Origin: Diprion similis
Lineage: Eukaryota; Arthropoda; Insecta; Hymenoptera; Diprionidae
Length of the DNA stretch: 64,000 nt
Direction: 5' to 3'
NCBI RefSeq assembly: GCF_021155765.1
Contig: NC_060108.1
Span: 17,695,025-17,759,024 of the forward strand
The notes below the pieces were generated by a model. It searched no databases. It saw only the letters and a list, made by a program, of their open reading frames with translations, and was not told the origin of the DNA. This document shows positions 22,701 through 35,990 of this stretch, in pieces (positions within the stretch are counted from its first letter, which is position 1; each line of letters starts with the position of its first letter). The position numbers and the translations under genes were made by a program.

Positions 22701-25024
22701 ATGTAATCACGTACCGGTTTCGCGTCGATCTCTCCGCAGCTATTCATTGATCCTTGATCCAGTCATCGTGTTTCGGTATTCGTTGATCAGCCGGACGGTT
22801 TACCGCTACTCAAGACAGTATTTAATTAATTCAGAAAAAATAGTCCCTGTTAACCGGTCGACATGACCTGCATCTGCACTTCGTCATCTGATCTGGACTT
22901 TGGTCTGAATAACGTGACCATATAAGTAACAAATTGCTGTATAATTTCATTCGGCATTGAAAACCAGCTATTCGTCATCGGTTACTTTTCGCATCGCGAT
23001 AATTGAGAGTACTCGAACAGCCTGTCAAATTGACGCTTCCTCATATTCATCGCCATCTTTTATTTATCTCTTTTTTTCTTTATTATAACTACAGTATGTA
23101 ACTTGTACAGTGTTATACTCAATAGACTTTTATACGGATCTGAGCTTCTGGGATGTATAATTGAAGATAAAAAAAAAAAAAAATAAATAAACTCTTACAA
23201 ATCAACGTCTCTCTAACTCTTCCAACGCCAACGAGTTCGCAGCGCACGTATATATTCCTAAGATAAATTCTCATTTCGTAGCCTCTAGCGTGTACCGTCA
23301 AATCATGGATCCCAAGTGTCTAAGTATACGTGTGATTCCTCGCACCGTTCAAGGCGAAAAAGTTTCTAAGCAAACAATATAACTGTATGAAGAAAAGGTG
23401 CCCGACGATTAGAACGCTCTCCAAACTCAGTAGATATATATCTACACCCAAGTTCTACATGGAACTCTGATTCGAGGTATAGTATCGAGGTGGGCCGCAC
23501 ATCCGTGTGTCGTCGTGGGTGTGCCATGTGTTGGAGAGACCGACAGAGGCTAGAGGCTACGAGAGTATCATAAGCCGGGCAGCCGGTTAGTTCTATCATG
23601 TCTGATCAGTGGTGAAGACCTGCCAGAGAAGGAGGGAGACACGCGGTGGTGGTTGACTGTTACTCAGGCTGAAGCGAAAATGGCCGGCACCCTTGAAGAT
23701 GCCATGCCGGGATGAAAAAGTGCGCGTTGAGAAGACACCCTTTCGGACCTTTTCTCTATTATGTAGACGCGTTTGATTATCCTTCGGCAAATTGAACAGT
23801 TATAGTTGAATTCCAAAGCGTTTATGCATCAGCCTCCATATGTTGCTCTCGTAGAATGTCGCCGGATTTTTCGAGCCTTCGATTTGCCGAAGCATTAACT
23901 GCATCGTTGTGCCACTTTCGTCAGTGATATCGACGCTGTGTTGTATGGATCGAATAGTTTATAAACAGGGGCGTTTAACAGAAGATAAAATGTAATAGTT
24001 GTTACACGCGTATTACGTGTAGTCGGATAAGATTTATCACATTTTTGTACAAATCCGAGGCTGATCACCAGCCTCTTTTTCATTCCACCGTCACTTCACT
24101 CACTCTTTTACTCCGATCCAGACGCGCTTTTGTTTTCGGTACTTCGCTCCGAAGCAGACGATTTACGTTCCAGTTTTTCAACTCTACGCTTAGCGGGATT
24201 TTCCTGCCTGTACTCTGACGGTTCGTTGTACAGTTTCACTTTAGTATTATTATTATCATTATTATTATTATCGTCATTTTATTTTATTTTATTTTATTTT
24301 CTTTCGTTTATAACGAAGCGAAATCCATCGTACTTTTGGTATGTAAAAACGTTGGACGGATTTGTCGTGATATAATTCGCTATCTTTTTCTCTTCTCTCG
24401 TTGTGTTGCAGGAAATTGAAAAGTAATAGAAAATTGAATGAAAAGAAAATGGAAAGAGTTAATGAATGGCTTTTATAAAAAATAGATAATATATCTCGTT
24501 TCTAAGGTATCACGTATACACGAACGACTTTCGTTTAAGAATATACTCGAGCGTTCCGTTCCGTGTGTGTAAAGTTTATTGTCATGTGTGAAGCGAAATC
24601 TTATCGTATTGCATAGACGCGTTGCACTTGAAGCATGATATCATTCCGGTATAACCAAGTAGGTATCGGTTAAAACATTCCTCGACACGTTGATTGAACG
24701 TACTTTCGAAAGTTGCCAAATTCTATATTGTAACTGTTAATTGACACGTGTTTTTTTTTTTTTATTTTTTTTTATTTTTTTCGTTAAATAATCAAGAAAA
24801 ACGCTTAGCAATTATCCTTGACAATTTATCTCACGGTTGCATCGCGTCGGTGTGTTAAAAAATGAATTTCCTCATTATCTTGCATTCTTCAAACCTGCAC
24901 GAACGCGGCTATATACGTTGTTTAATAATATATAATATATCGAGCGTATCGTTCAACGTATCTTCTATTTTTCTCTTTCACTAGCGTGCGTTTGGAGAAG
25001 CTGAGGACGGTTTTGTTTGGCCCG
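19783..25024. other. Intergenic DNA upstream of the GPCR, no gene recognised
   Basis: No exon with splice sites and recognisable protein was found on either strand. Simple-sequence tracts occur near 21978-21990 (TA), 23167-23185 (A-run), 24238-24300 (ATT then ATTTT repeats) and 24750-24780 (T-runs). Untranslated first exons of the GPCR may lie here but cannot be placed from sequence alone. Confidence 0.5.
24238..24300. repeat. (ATT)n / (ATTTT)n simple repeat
   Basis: Imperfect ATT repeats run directly into four ATTTT units about 0.7 kb upstream of the receptor start codon. Confidence 0.75.
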
Positions 25025-28000
25025 ATGGCGCCGTGTCGGACGAACTTGATAAAGGCGTCGAACGTGTTGGTGTTCCTGACCTTTTTAACGGTGGGGACGT
25101 CATCAGTCAAAGTAGGCGAGTCGAGGCTGTTGAGGAAATGCTGCAACCCCGGAAGCGTCGTGACCTTTGACGGAGAATCGCACGCGTGCAAAACGTCACC
25201 TCCCGATGCTCCGGAGTTTTTTGATCCGATTAATTCCGGGCAAAGAAACCCGGGCATTCCCGCTTGCCAGAACGGCGCAAATATCTCGACCATTCCACTC
25301 GCCGATGCAAATTTCACCCACTTGCCGAGGGAGTCTTGCATCGACGTTATTATCGGCTCGGAAGACGACGTCGAATCGCGACGAAACGGTTCGCTGACTC
25401 TTTTATTCTGCACTCGGAACTCGGACACGGATTTGGCCGACGGATCTCACGACGAATCTCGTCAGCTTCCGATTGTCGCGAAAATCAGGAGATGCTGTTT
25501 ACGTGGTGAGATTTTCAGGACCGATCGGCGAGCCTGTGTGCCGTTGGAGGATTCGGATCGAGATGTTTCCACCGGATCTTTGCTCCGAAGTATCGGGTCT
25601 ACCGATTTTCTCTACGCCAAAAGAGGCCCGTTGATCTGTCCGCACGCCATTATCGATCAAGAAGTTAATCAGACCCAGGTTTCGATCGTGAATGGAAGAC
25701 TCAAGGTGAATAAATATTCGTCATATGTTATTTTGTGTAATCGTCTCGTCTGTAGAAGCAGAGTTGTAGGAGCTTGCGCCGTTTGAACAGGAAGCAATAT
25801 ATTATTATATGCGGCTCTGCTGCGCGGAAATACCGCATTGAAAATTTGCAAAACTACGCTGCAGTGACAGGGTTACAATTTTTAAATTGTCACGAGGATG
25901 AAGTTAGTCACGTTAACGTAACGATAGATCCAAAGAAAAAGATATTATTGGACAATTGTAGGATGACTTTCAAGGATTTGGCTTTCCAGAATTTTTGAAT
26001 GTCATAAAAGTGCGAACAGCCATTTTACCTGAACATCCATCGTTATACCATATAACGTAACCAACTTCATCCCCATAAATCGTCACAGCTAATTTGAGGC
26101 CTAACTTCCAGCTGTACGGTCTGGATGATAACGTTATCCAGTTCCAGATGCTGCATGCAATATTCATGGAACACGGACTAAAATATCAGCTGTAAGGGGT
26201 TGAGAGTTCAAATAAATTCGATAAGATCCGGCTGAATGCGTGAGGTCGACTGAGCCTTCTCCCCCCTCTCTAATATATTATTACTTACGGAATACAAAGT
26301 TCTTCTGTACTTTTTATCGTTAGTTTTTTTTTTCCTCACTCTTTACCGCTCGGTAATTGAATTCGGTCATTACATAAGGCTGTTGTAAATTATTCAGCGC
26401 GGCTTATCTGCAACGTCGTACATTACGCATTTTAGCTTGCGAAATGGTCGAAAATACTCCGTGCAAAATACCAGATTGATCACAGCCGTATCACGTGGCT
26501 TCAAGTTGAAAACATACGAAATCAAAGTAGAGGGAAAGAGAGGAACAAGTTTTTACACAACATCATTTCGTTAGTTCGTTCATGCAGTACATCTAAGTAT
26601 AAATTGTATTTGTTAATATGTACATACATTAGGGTGGCGCAAAAAATCCGACTATTTTTTTTTTTTTTTCGATTCTCGTGTGACAAAATGTTAGTTTTTG
26701 ATGTTTTAAGAGCCCACTCGAAAGGACAGTTCAAAAAAAAAAAAATTTAAGAGGTCGCTCCACATTTTTTAAAACGTCACAAATCGTCAAAAATCGATTT
26801 TTTTTTTTTAAATTTTTTTTTTCGTTACGGTATAATTTTATAGACAAAAAAAAAAAAAAAGTTTCCGAAAGTTTCAGTTCAAAATTTGAAGTTTGAAAGG
26901 TCGCTCATAATTTTTTTTCAATTTTTTTGTGCATTTCTTGAGATCTTTTTGAGCGACCTTTTAATATTCATATTAAAATTTCATAATTTTTTTTCTTTAA
27001 TTCAGTAAGAAAGAATCGATAACAATACACCACGACATGAATTAAAAATCAAACAAAATACAGAAAATATAATTTTTTTAATTTAATTTTTTGACGATTT
27101 TTGACATTTTAAAAAATTTGGAGTGACCTCTTAAAATTTTTTTTTTTGAGCTGTCCTTTGGAGTGGGCTTTTAAAATATCAAAAACTAAAATTCTGTCAC
27201 ACGAGACTCAAAAAAAAAAAAAAAAATAGTCGGTTTTTTTACGCCACCCTAATGTACATACATACATACCTCGCATGCGTGTAAAAAGCAAGGAAATTTC
27301 GGAAGCTAAAGTCAAAATGGAAACCTATAAAGTGCTTAAGTTTATCATCGAAGTTATAGCTGTCATGCGAATGTGCACGATCCGCGCACGAACCACGCCG
27401 TTGGCTTTATTTTTTCTTCTCAAATTAATTGTATACACAAGACCGCGTCAGATACAGTCTGTATCAAGTTCGGACTACTTTAACCGCTTTTTATTCAATT
27501 CCTACAATCTTTAAATCTACTCGATACTTTCAAGTTTATACATTTATATATACCCACCCACCTACCGCAGCGGTTTTCAACGTCGGTTGACAGCGTTTTT
27601 TCCCCATTTTTTTCCATAGATTTATACGTTATATACCTTTTTAAGTTTATTCGAGGAAAAAAAAAATTTCTGCGATATGTATTGTGTTATACTCGAGTAT
27701 GTATACCGCATAATGCACGTTGAATTCATTTTAAGGGAAACAGAGATTCGCCCGCATTATAATCAATTCTTGAAATACGTAACGCAATTCTTATAGTCGA
27801 ATAGAGGAAAATTACTTTTGGAAAGGGAGGTAATTTGGGCCTTTGAAATGAATTTGTAATAACTTATTGATTATTGGTAGTTACTGACGATATATAGTTA
27901 TAACTTTGGAATAATTTAACGCTCGCAAATTTCTAATCTAAGACGAAAATTTGATTTGAATTCAGCCTAATAATGACTATCGGAACATTTTTATATCAAT

Positions 28001-31000
28001 GTCTTTGGTCAATCTTACAATTTTTATGTGAAAAATTTGACAACGTGAAAACTTGTCAAGATTTAGTAATTGAAAAAAAATATTCAACCCTTCGTTTGAC
28101 TTACTTTCTTTCTTTCAGAAAACAGAGATCTCGTTAATTTGAATCACACAGCAAACGAGTCATTTTATGGAACAATGAATCCTCGCTCATTTCTTACAAC
28201 CATTATTAATTAGCGATGGCAAATAAACTAAAACGAATTCCGTCGGAATTCTTTTACTTCAAAAAATAATTAAAACGTAATTAAGTCAATGTGGGAATTT
28301 GTATAAATTCACAGATGCAGATCCGTGCAAATATTTATTACGCGTACTCTAATTTTACTCTGATATATCTATATATATAGATATCGTGATTGCAGAAGTA
28401 ATTCCCGTACTATACATAGAGCAATTAGCGAAAATTTGAACGATGCATTTGTTCGAAAATTGAGCAACAATTTACGATTCAAGCCATGCCCCGTTATCAT
28501 TAAGCCGTAAAATTTTGATTGGAAACGATTTTTGGCTCGATTCGCGAGCTTTATATACCTATACATTTCGTCTACGACTGGTAGTTTTAGCATGTAAATC
28601 ACATTTCATCAGATCCACAGACCGTGTATAGCGGAAGCGGATTTGGCAGAGGTACAAAGTGAAAACATAGTAATAATGATAAAAAGAAAATAAAATAAAA
28701 AATTACCAAACGAATCCCAGAGGGACAGACAAAGAAAGAACAGAATGAAACATCTGCAGCTTTCCGGCCACTTGACGTAAAACTTTTTTCTCTTATATTC
28801 CACCTTCTCAGGTCACAACAACGAATTCCACCGTCGTTGTTGATCTGCTTGCAACCGAGGAAAGCGTTTGCCTCGAATCAGGCAATTCGCCTGGTCATCT
28901 GGTCGTCAGAGCTTGTCGAGGCAAAGAATATTGTCGCGATAATACCTGCCTGAGAAAATGCTGCCGGGAAGATGAGGCGATGGTCGAAACCTCGTGTCAA
29001 AAATTACCGGCCGAATTGACGGTTTCGAAGCTGCACGAGGAGGTCCGGAATTTGTCGAACGCGGTGGAGAACTCGACGGAACAGGTCGTCGACAGTACCG
29101 GTAAGGATGCGATCTCTTTTCCAGCCTCGATCGGTTTCACGATCATCCCTCAAGCAGCGACAAATAGCCACGATTTTTCCGTTTTGTTACCCGCTTTTAT
29201 TCCCTGCCGTGTATATCTCGATGTGTATACTATATATATATATATATATTATATAACTACGTGAATTTGTGGCTGCGGAAATTTGATATGAAAGAGATCA
29301 GATTACTCGGACTCTCGGTAATAAATCATGCGAATTCATTCCGTCTGTCACGCCGGTGCCACTATTCCTTTCAAATCAATCATCCCCCTTTTTTACTCCC
29401 TCCGCCGTCGGGCGGGTCAAGCTTGTGACAAATTCTTTTTGCAACTCTACCAGTGCAGAGCTATGAGGTTATACGATCCCGATGCGATTATCCGCGAATT
29501 TTTCACCGGCAATCTCTTCATAAGCTTGGCTTTAACTTCTGCTACTCGTATTTGTGCGCGTCAGGCCGCTTTGACAGAGTGGGAATCGAATCCACTCTAC
29601 TTCACGATGCTTGACAATTAATGTTTTAATTATCGCCAGCCGAGGGGTGCCGCCGCTCTTTCAACATCTCTGTGAATTTCTAATCAAAGGTACAAAGTAA
29701 GTGCTCCACGGAATAGCCTGATTCATTGTTTAAACAGAGTACTCTACTTCCTCGGGCGCACCTCACCGTCAGAAACGAAAAATATCACGACTCGTATTCG
29801 TACGACGACGACGTTGGACTGTTGGAAACGATGAAATTGTCTCTTCGTAATTAACCTCGTAGTCACGTCAAAAGCGGGACGCACAGTCGAAACTGGGTTA
29901 CGAGTTACTCTGTTGCAGTCATGTAGGTAGTTCGCTACTTTTCCAGGCTGCACCTACCCTGACATAATTTTTCTCTGAACCCAGAGTCCATTATTACCCT
30001 CGTTTTTGAATGGGATAAACCCGGGTTAACGCGTCTGATGAATTCGGTTCGGTTCCGCTGTTTTCTTTGTTTCACTTGAAGCTTCTTCACTTTATGAAAA
30101 CCGCTTCCAGAGTACGGACTTCTCGTCGGTAAGCCGTGCTTGTACGGAATGTACGCGGTACTTAGAGAGGAGAACTGGCATCTCGTGCCGGAAGGAAAGC
30201 TCCACGTTCCCGGTTACCAAACTTACGAGCATCACCAGCACTGCATGGACATGTTTTACAACACCAGCCTCGGACCGGACGGCCTTTATCCATTTGTTTG
30301 CTTCGAGGATCCCCCCCTGCAGGACAACTACTCCGAGGAGAGGTGAAATTTCACTGATTTTAAATCCACGGGGGGTTGGGAAACTTTACAAGGAAAATCG
30401 TGAAGCGAATATACGTGTGTATACTCTATATGTATACTTTGCCTCGGTTTCACCATTCTTTTCAACTTCTTTTGGAGAGCTGATTAAAAACTCTTTAGAA
30501 GACACCCGTATTATATACGTATAAGCGAAACTCTTTCCGAAAGTTGAATACGGTTTCGATGTTATCCTCTCGTCTTTTTTGCTCTTTTAGTTGTTCACTA
30601 ATTTCTTAACGAATCACCGTAAAGCTCATTTATTTAATTACTTATTCCGCCTGTAATTTTATATTACATTAACGGAACATGTTTTTGTAAGCGCGACAAA
30701 TTCTGCGTGTAAAATGATTTTGGTTTTAGAAAGTAGATTACATTTTATGCGTACATACATGGAGGAGGAAATTAGTTTTGTAAGGTTGAGCTGGACACGT
30801 ACAGGGAGAAAAAAATGAGGAAGCAAAAATCATGTGGGTGTGGCTAATTCGCTCGTTAATAAAGTTTGTCACTTGTAATGTAATTGGTGAAATCACTTGC
30901 GATTAATCACGCAAGCATTCGCCACTCGGTGGTCGGTTGATATCGTAAATTGACGATAATTATCTTCTACCTAAGTATATATAACGACAGTATTGACCCA

Positions 31001-34000
31001 CAAGTTGACTTTAGATATTTACAAGCGACGGTAGAATAGATATAACGAAATTAATACCTATCCTCTAGAGGATTTCCTCCCCGCGTTGCGTCATCGTTAT
31101 ACTAATCGTCTGTTTATTCATTTATCATGTAGTTTCAACGACTTTCTGCCGTGCCGTTAATCAATCCGTCGAATTGCATCTTCCTTAGTTTTTTTTCCTG
31201 CGTAAAAATCCTCTCAATTGTACGTGATTTCTGAATTTGAACTGTTGTAGAATTTCTTCTTTCACTTGTCTCGTCGTTTACTTTTATTCTTATTTCAGTA
31301 ACACCAAGCTTTAATTCGACTTTGCGAATTTTCTGCAAAATTTCAAGCATCTTTTATTAGCCCCCCCCCCCCCCCCGAGTTAAAAAACGCAAAAAAGGAA
31401 AATGAAAAAAGACCACACAACAGTCTCTTACAACCAGGTATCACGTGAACGCAGCGCTGCTGATAATCGGCTGTACTTTCCTTCTGGTCACATTGCTGGT
31501 TTACATATGTTTGCCGACTCTGCAAAATCTTCATGGGAAAACTCTCATGTGTCACGTGGGGAGCCTATTGGTGGCAATGGTTTGTCTCGCCATCGTTGCC
31601 GTTGCAATTCCGAAGGAGTCCCAAGTGCAAGAAGAAGATAAAATCGACTTAGAAGATGTCTGCACATTTCTGGGTATGAAAGAAGATGATGTTGAGCGGA
31701 ATTTTTTTACTTCTAACCTCGTAGCCTCTTTAACGAATGAATGAAGTCATTATTTTACAGTATTTATTCATTATTACAGTCTCGTATAAGTTGCGGTATT
31801 CAGCTGCGTAGCAAAATTTTGACAATGAAATTCTTTCTATTCAGAGTATAACTATTCGACGTCGTTCATCGTGAGTCAGCCGGAAATTAGCGATAATTTA
31901 GCTGCTATTATTTCGCGTCAAATTTGTATCCACAACGAGTCTATTATGCAAGAAACTGTTTTGTTTGGTGAATACTTTCGAGAAAACAGCTCACGCCATA
32001 TTCCGACAATAATTGTCAATCCTTGTCAAACGATGCTTTTTAAACATTCAATCAGTCCGGTTGAGGCAATAAATGAAAGGATTTTATACTATCGACAATT
32101 CTGATCAGGTAGCTCTTTCTTCTATTTCAGGGTACACAATGCTATTCTCTTTCCTATCCGCCTTCTTCTGGCTGAACGTCATGTGCTTTGACATATGGTG
32201 GACTTTCGGGTGAGATATATGTGAATGAGAATATTGGTGATAAGTAAAAAACGCGCGAGATTAGAAACGGCCTTGCAAATATTGATATATATTGATGGAA
32301 AAACGAGACGATTCTTTTTCTCACTTTGTATACTCAATATTACTGCCCATAAACAATTAACGTTCGTTTGTTTTCTACTCGTGTTGACAAATGAGCTGAC
32401 CTCATTCTCGTAAGATGCAGATCTGTAACTCCGTCCCATCGTATCCATCAGAACTATACGTCTCTCTCTGGGCAAACAATTATGTTTTATAAAGTTTGTT
32501 TATGTGTTCAGCTGCGTCGGCGGAAGCAGTGCTGAGAATGAGATACAGGCCAGGGAAATTTCGAACGCAAAATCTTCATGTGAGGCGAGAGTTTGTATAG
32601 TTAGATGCAAAAATAGATCTCTGTGATTTATGTGGCTAGGCTCAGTCATCTCATGACAAAAAGTTTCCTCTCTTAATGTCGCCTCGGTTCACGGTACAAA
32701 TACGTTTGATAAATAAGCTCAAGAAGGGTTAAAACCTGTCAGTAACACTTATGTTACATCTGTACGTAAACAAAAACGAAACGCGCGTGAGTCATGCCTA
32801 TATACGTATATTAGGGTGGCGCAAAAAAACCGGCTATTTTTTTTTTTTGAGTCTCTTGTGACAAAATGTTAGTTTTTGATGTTTTAAGAGCCCACTCCAA
32901 AGGACAGCTCAAAAAAAAATTTTAAGAGGTTGCTCCATATTTTATAAAATGTCAAAAATCGCCAAAAAATTAAATTAAAAAAATTATATTTTCAGTATTT
33001 TGTTTGATTTTTAATTCATGTCGTGGTGTATTGTTATCGATTCTTTCTTAGTAAATTAAAGAAAAAAAATGTATGAAATTTTAATATGAATATTAAAAGG
33101 TCGATCGAAAAAATCTAAAGAAATGCACCAAAAAATTGAAAAAAAATTATGAGCGACCTTTCAAAATTCAAATTTTAGACTGAAACTTTCGGAAACTCAT
33201 TTTTTTTTTTGTCTATAAAATTATACCGTAACAAGAAAAAAATTTTAAAAAAAAAATCGATTTTTGACGATTACTGACGTTTTAAAAAATGTGGAGCGAC
33301 CACTTAAAAAATTTTTTTTGAACCGTCCTTTGGAGTGGGCTCTTAAAACATCAAAAACTAACATTTTGTCACACGAGACTCAAGAAAAAAAAAAAAAATA
33401 GTCGGTTTTTTTTCGCCACCTTAACGTATGTACTTACAACGTAATTCATCATCCCTGTGGTAGATCACTGCGGCATTCGGGAAGGACCAACACCAAGCGG
33501 CAGGAGGACCACAAACGATTCATACTCTATTGCCTCTACGCGTGGGGCCTTGCGGTGATATTTGTCATCGTCGCTGTCACCGCTGATTACCTACAATTTT
33601 TACCTGCTAATCTGCGCCCCGGGATGGGGGTTCGGAGGTGCTGGTTCTCAAGTGAGTGCCTTTGATAAGGATCAGGCTAAACGCATAACTGATCGGATAA
33701 GATACGGATTGGGAATCGATTTTATATTGCACTGTGGAATTCAACGCGACACGATTGCTTCTCATCTATGATGATACAGTTTGAAAAACGGTTTTTTACC
33801 GCGAGACGTGTAAGTCGACCGTGGAGGAAATGTCTGTGGATGGAAGTCAGCTGCAAAGACGGTTCCCCTCTTTTTCTTGGTCGGTTCGTTCAGGCGAATC
33901 AGGGCTAAATAATGGGCGGCACTAATTGTAACCAGAGAATCGGGGGTCGTTAGTATACGAATCAGTTCCTCGGTTGTGTAACGGGTTCACCGAACGTTCA

Positions 34001-35990
34001 ATTTTTCTTTCCGGCTTCTTGCTTTGATTTTAATTGATTGGAGTGCAGAAAAAGGGAGAATCATTTTTCTGTACTTGATTCCTCGTCGTTTGCCTCCGTG
34101 TTTTCCGTGTATATTTCCTTCCTCAATTTAATCTTCTGAGAACCCAAGTTGGCCAACCGTAAGTTTGTTATAAATCGTTTTCAAAACAAGCATCCGTTGA
34201 CACTTGGCACTTCAATAATTCAACAATCAAATTCCCCTCTAAACACTGATTCGGCAATAGTTCCCCGAATGTCTATTAGGATACCGTCTCAACTATTCGG
34301 AGAATTTCAAACTGACGTGGACAATATTAGCAAAGTCACGTCGCATAACCCAACGATTATAGTTACAGCATAATTGAGCCCTCTTTTGCGGGTGTTAAAT
34401 TTTTCCAAATCTGAATTATTTTTTCTCACATTATCCTCTGCCCAATCAATGTCAAGAAGATATAGCCAAAAAACCTGAAAAATCCTCATTCTTTTGCGAT
34501 TAATTATATGTCTGACGTGTCAAGTTCATGGAAAGCGCTGAAGAAACGAGAGACAAAAAATTGAAGTACTAACAGGTGTCATAAAGAAAACGAAAAAACT
34601 GTCCGGTAACCCTTAATTAGGACCTAGAAGGCACCTAACTTCTGCACAAAAATACGGAGCATCGAAAGAGAACTTAATTACGGTGTACGTCATGTCCGTT
34701 TTTTTCAACATAGCTGTGCTGATAAGTACTACGCACGATCCGAAATATCTCCTAGATTGATTGCATATTATACGTTTGACGAGTAACCGTAGCAAACGAT
34801 TGCTTCTTCATTTACCAATTCCGTTCGATTAATTAACAGGCGTTTTTCGCCACGGGGATCCTTCTTGGACGCAGTTAATTGACTTCCTTTCAAGTACTGT
34901 ACGAGCCTTTGCGTTGCTCGTTTGGCGAATCATTATTCCATGAAAAATCGATCATCTTCAATTTACGTTACTTCCGTGCGAATGACACCGGTTCGTTCGA
35001 TGCTATTTGATGTAGCGATAAAACACGATGTTCCTTCCCGCAGTGCAAATAATACTTATTATATCCTTGAAAACGAAGCATAGGCGGCAATCAACTTCAA
35101 TAAGCAGTTCATTACTTTTTAGCACCGCAAACTCATTACTTTCTTTTACGTCTCATTTAGGTGGCTATAGCTTTCATGGTGAGATATTATTTTTCACTGG
35201 TCCGGTCTCGATTCAACTCGTCGTTAACATCGTCCTGTTCATTCTGACGGCCAGGAGGTGTAACATGGTCAAAGCCGACATCCAGCGACGAGTTAAAATG
35301 AACAAGTCGGATTCCAGGAGCCGTAGGTTTCAAGCTGATAAAAATAAGTAAGTTTTACAGACATCGATAGTCGTCAGGTCAGTTCTTATCCTACACTACT
35401 CGTCTTATCGTTCTTCGTTGGTCTCCTTTCTGGTCCTTATCTTCTGAGAAAAATGCTGAACGAAATAACTTGTCAAGTATGATCTCGAGTTAAAAGTCGA
35501 TCAACCTCTTTACTCGGTAAAATTGTCCAACTACATGCGGAACGGCACTTGATATAATTTATTTCTCTTCTATTCGTCGTCGCATATCCTTAAATAGGGG
35601 AGGAGAATCGTGAGCAACTGACGTGTCACGAAATAAGTGAATACCTAACCGAATTGCAGATTGATCCTGAATGTCAAGCTCTTCATCGTCATGGGGATAT
35701 CCTGGATCCTCGAGGTGATATCCTACTTCCTGAACCACTACCTGACGAACTTCAGTTGGAAAACGGAATTCTTCTGGGCGTCGGACGCGTTCAATTGCCT
35801 CCAGGGTCTTATGATATTCGTGCTCTTCGTACTGAAGAAGAAAGTCTTTCACGCATTGCGACGGAAGTTCGCAAAGAGTGACGAAAGCCGCCGATGCAGC
35901 ACCGCCGGGGTTCACGATCCGTACAGAGTCAGAAAGAGTCCCAGCACCAGCACGATACTCTCCACGTTTGCCGTTAGCTCTTCGCCTTGA
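25025..35990 (+). CDS. Methuselah-like class B G-protein-coupled receptor
   Basis: Eight exons join in phase: 25025-25705, 28812-29100, 30111-30342, 31438-31673, 32131-32209, 33464-33651, 35161-35347 and 35660-35990, giving 740 residues. The frame opens upstream from a GTG, but the first ATG (25025) begins a good signal peptide ([17 protein letters not shown]), so it is chosen. The ectodomain carries three Cys-Cys modules at residues 39/40, 157/158 and 277/278. The last lies in the usual Methuselah position and is followed by KPCLYGMY and FVCFED. Seven membrane helices follow: TM1-2 in exon 4, TM3 in exon 5 ([20 protein letters not shown]), TM4 in exon 6, TM5 in exon 7 and TM6-7 in exon 8. 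A short Ser-rich tail ends the protein. The long ectodomain recalls mthl1/Mist, the Fog receptor in flies, but orthology and ligand cannot be fixed here. Introns 1 and 5 carry oppositely oriented copies of one palindromic element. Confidence 0.9.
26630..27251 (+). mobile_element. Palindromic MITE-like element, copy 1, in GPCR intron 1
   Basis: The termini are TAGGGTGGCGCAAAAAA and its inverse (TTTTTTACGCCACCCTA). Inside them lies a long inverted repeat including GTTTTTGATGTTTTAAGAGC against its mirror. The 622-base unit is a foldback with an AT-rich centre and no open frame of note. Identical 12-base flanks (ATGTACATACAT) abut both ends. TA at each edge would suit Tc1/mariner insertion, while TAGGG termini would also suit hAT. 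The superfamily is unresolved. Confidence 0.75.
31361..31376 (+). repeat. Poly-C tract in GPCR intron 3
   Basis: Sixteen consecutive C residues lie 61 bases upstream of the exon 4 acceptor. The run could form an i-motif on this strand and a G-quadruplex on the other. Confidence 0.9.
32812..33423 (-). mobile_element. Palindromic MITE-like element, copy 2, in GPCR intron 5 (inverted relative to copy 1)
   Basis: This is the same family as the copy at 26630-27251. The internal segment that reads ATGAATTAAAAATCAAAC in copy 1 appears here as its reverse complement, so the orientation is opposite. The termini are TAGGGTGGCGC and GCCACCTTA, the latter with one change. The flanks ACGTATAT and ACGTATGT differ at one base in eight and may be a degraded target duplication. 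The element ends only 40 bases before the acceptor of exon 6. Confidence 0.75.

Noticed and set aside
24922-25428. 168-codon open frame on the minus strand
   Set aside because: It is the antisense shadow of GPCR exon 1; the plus strand has the signal peptide, phase-consistent splicing and family match.
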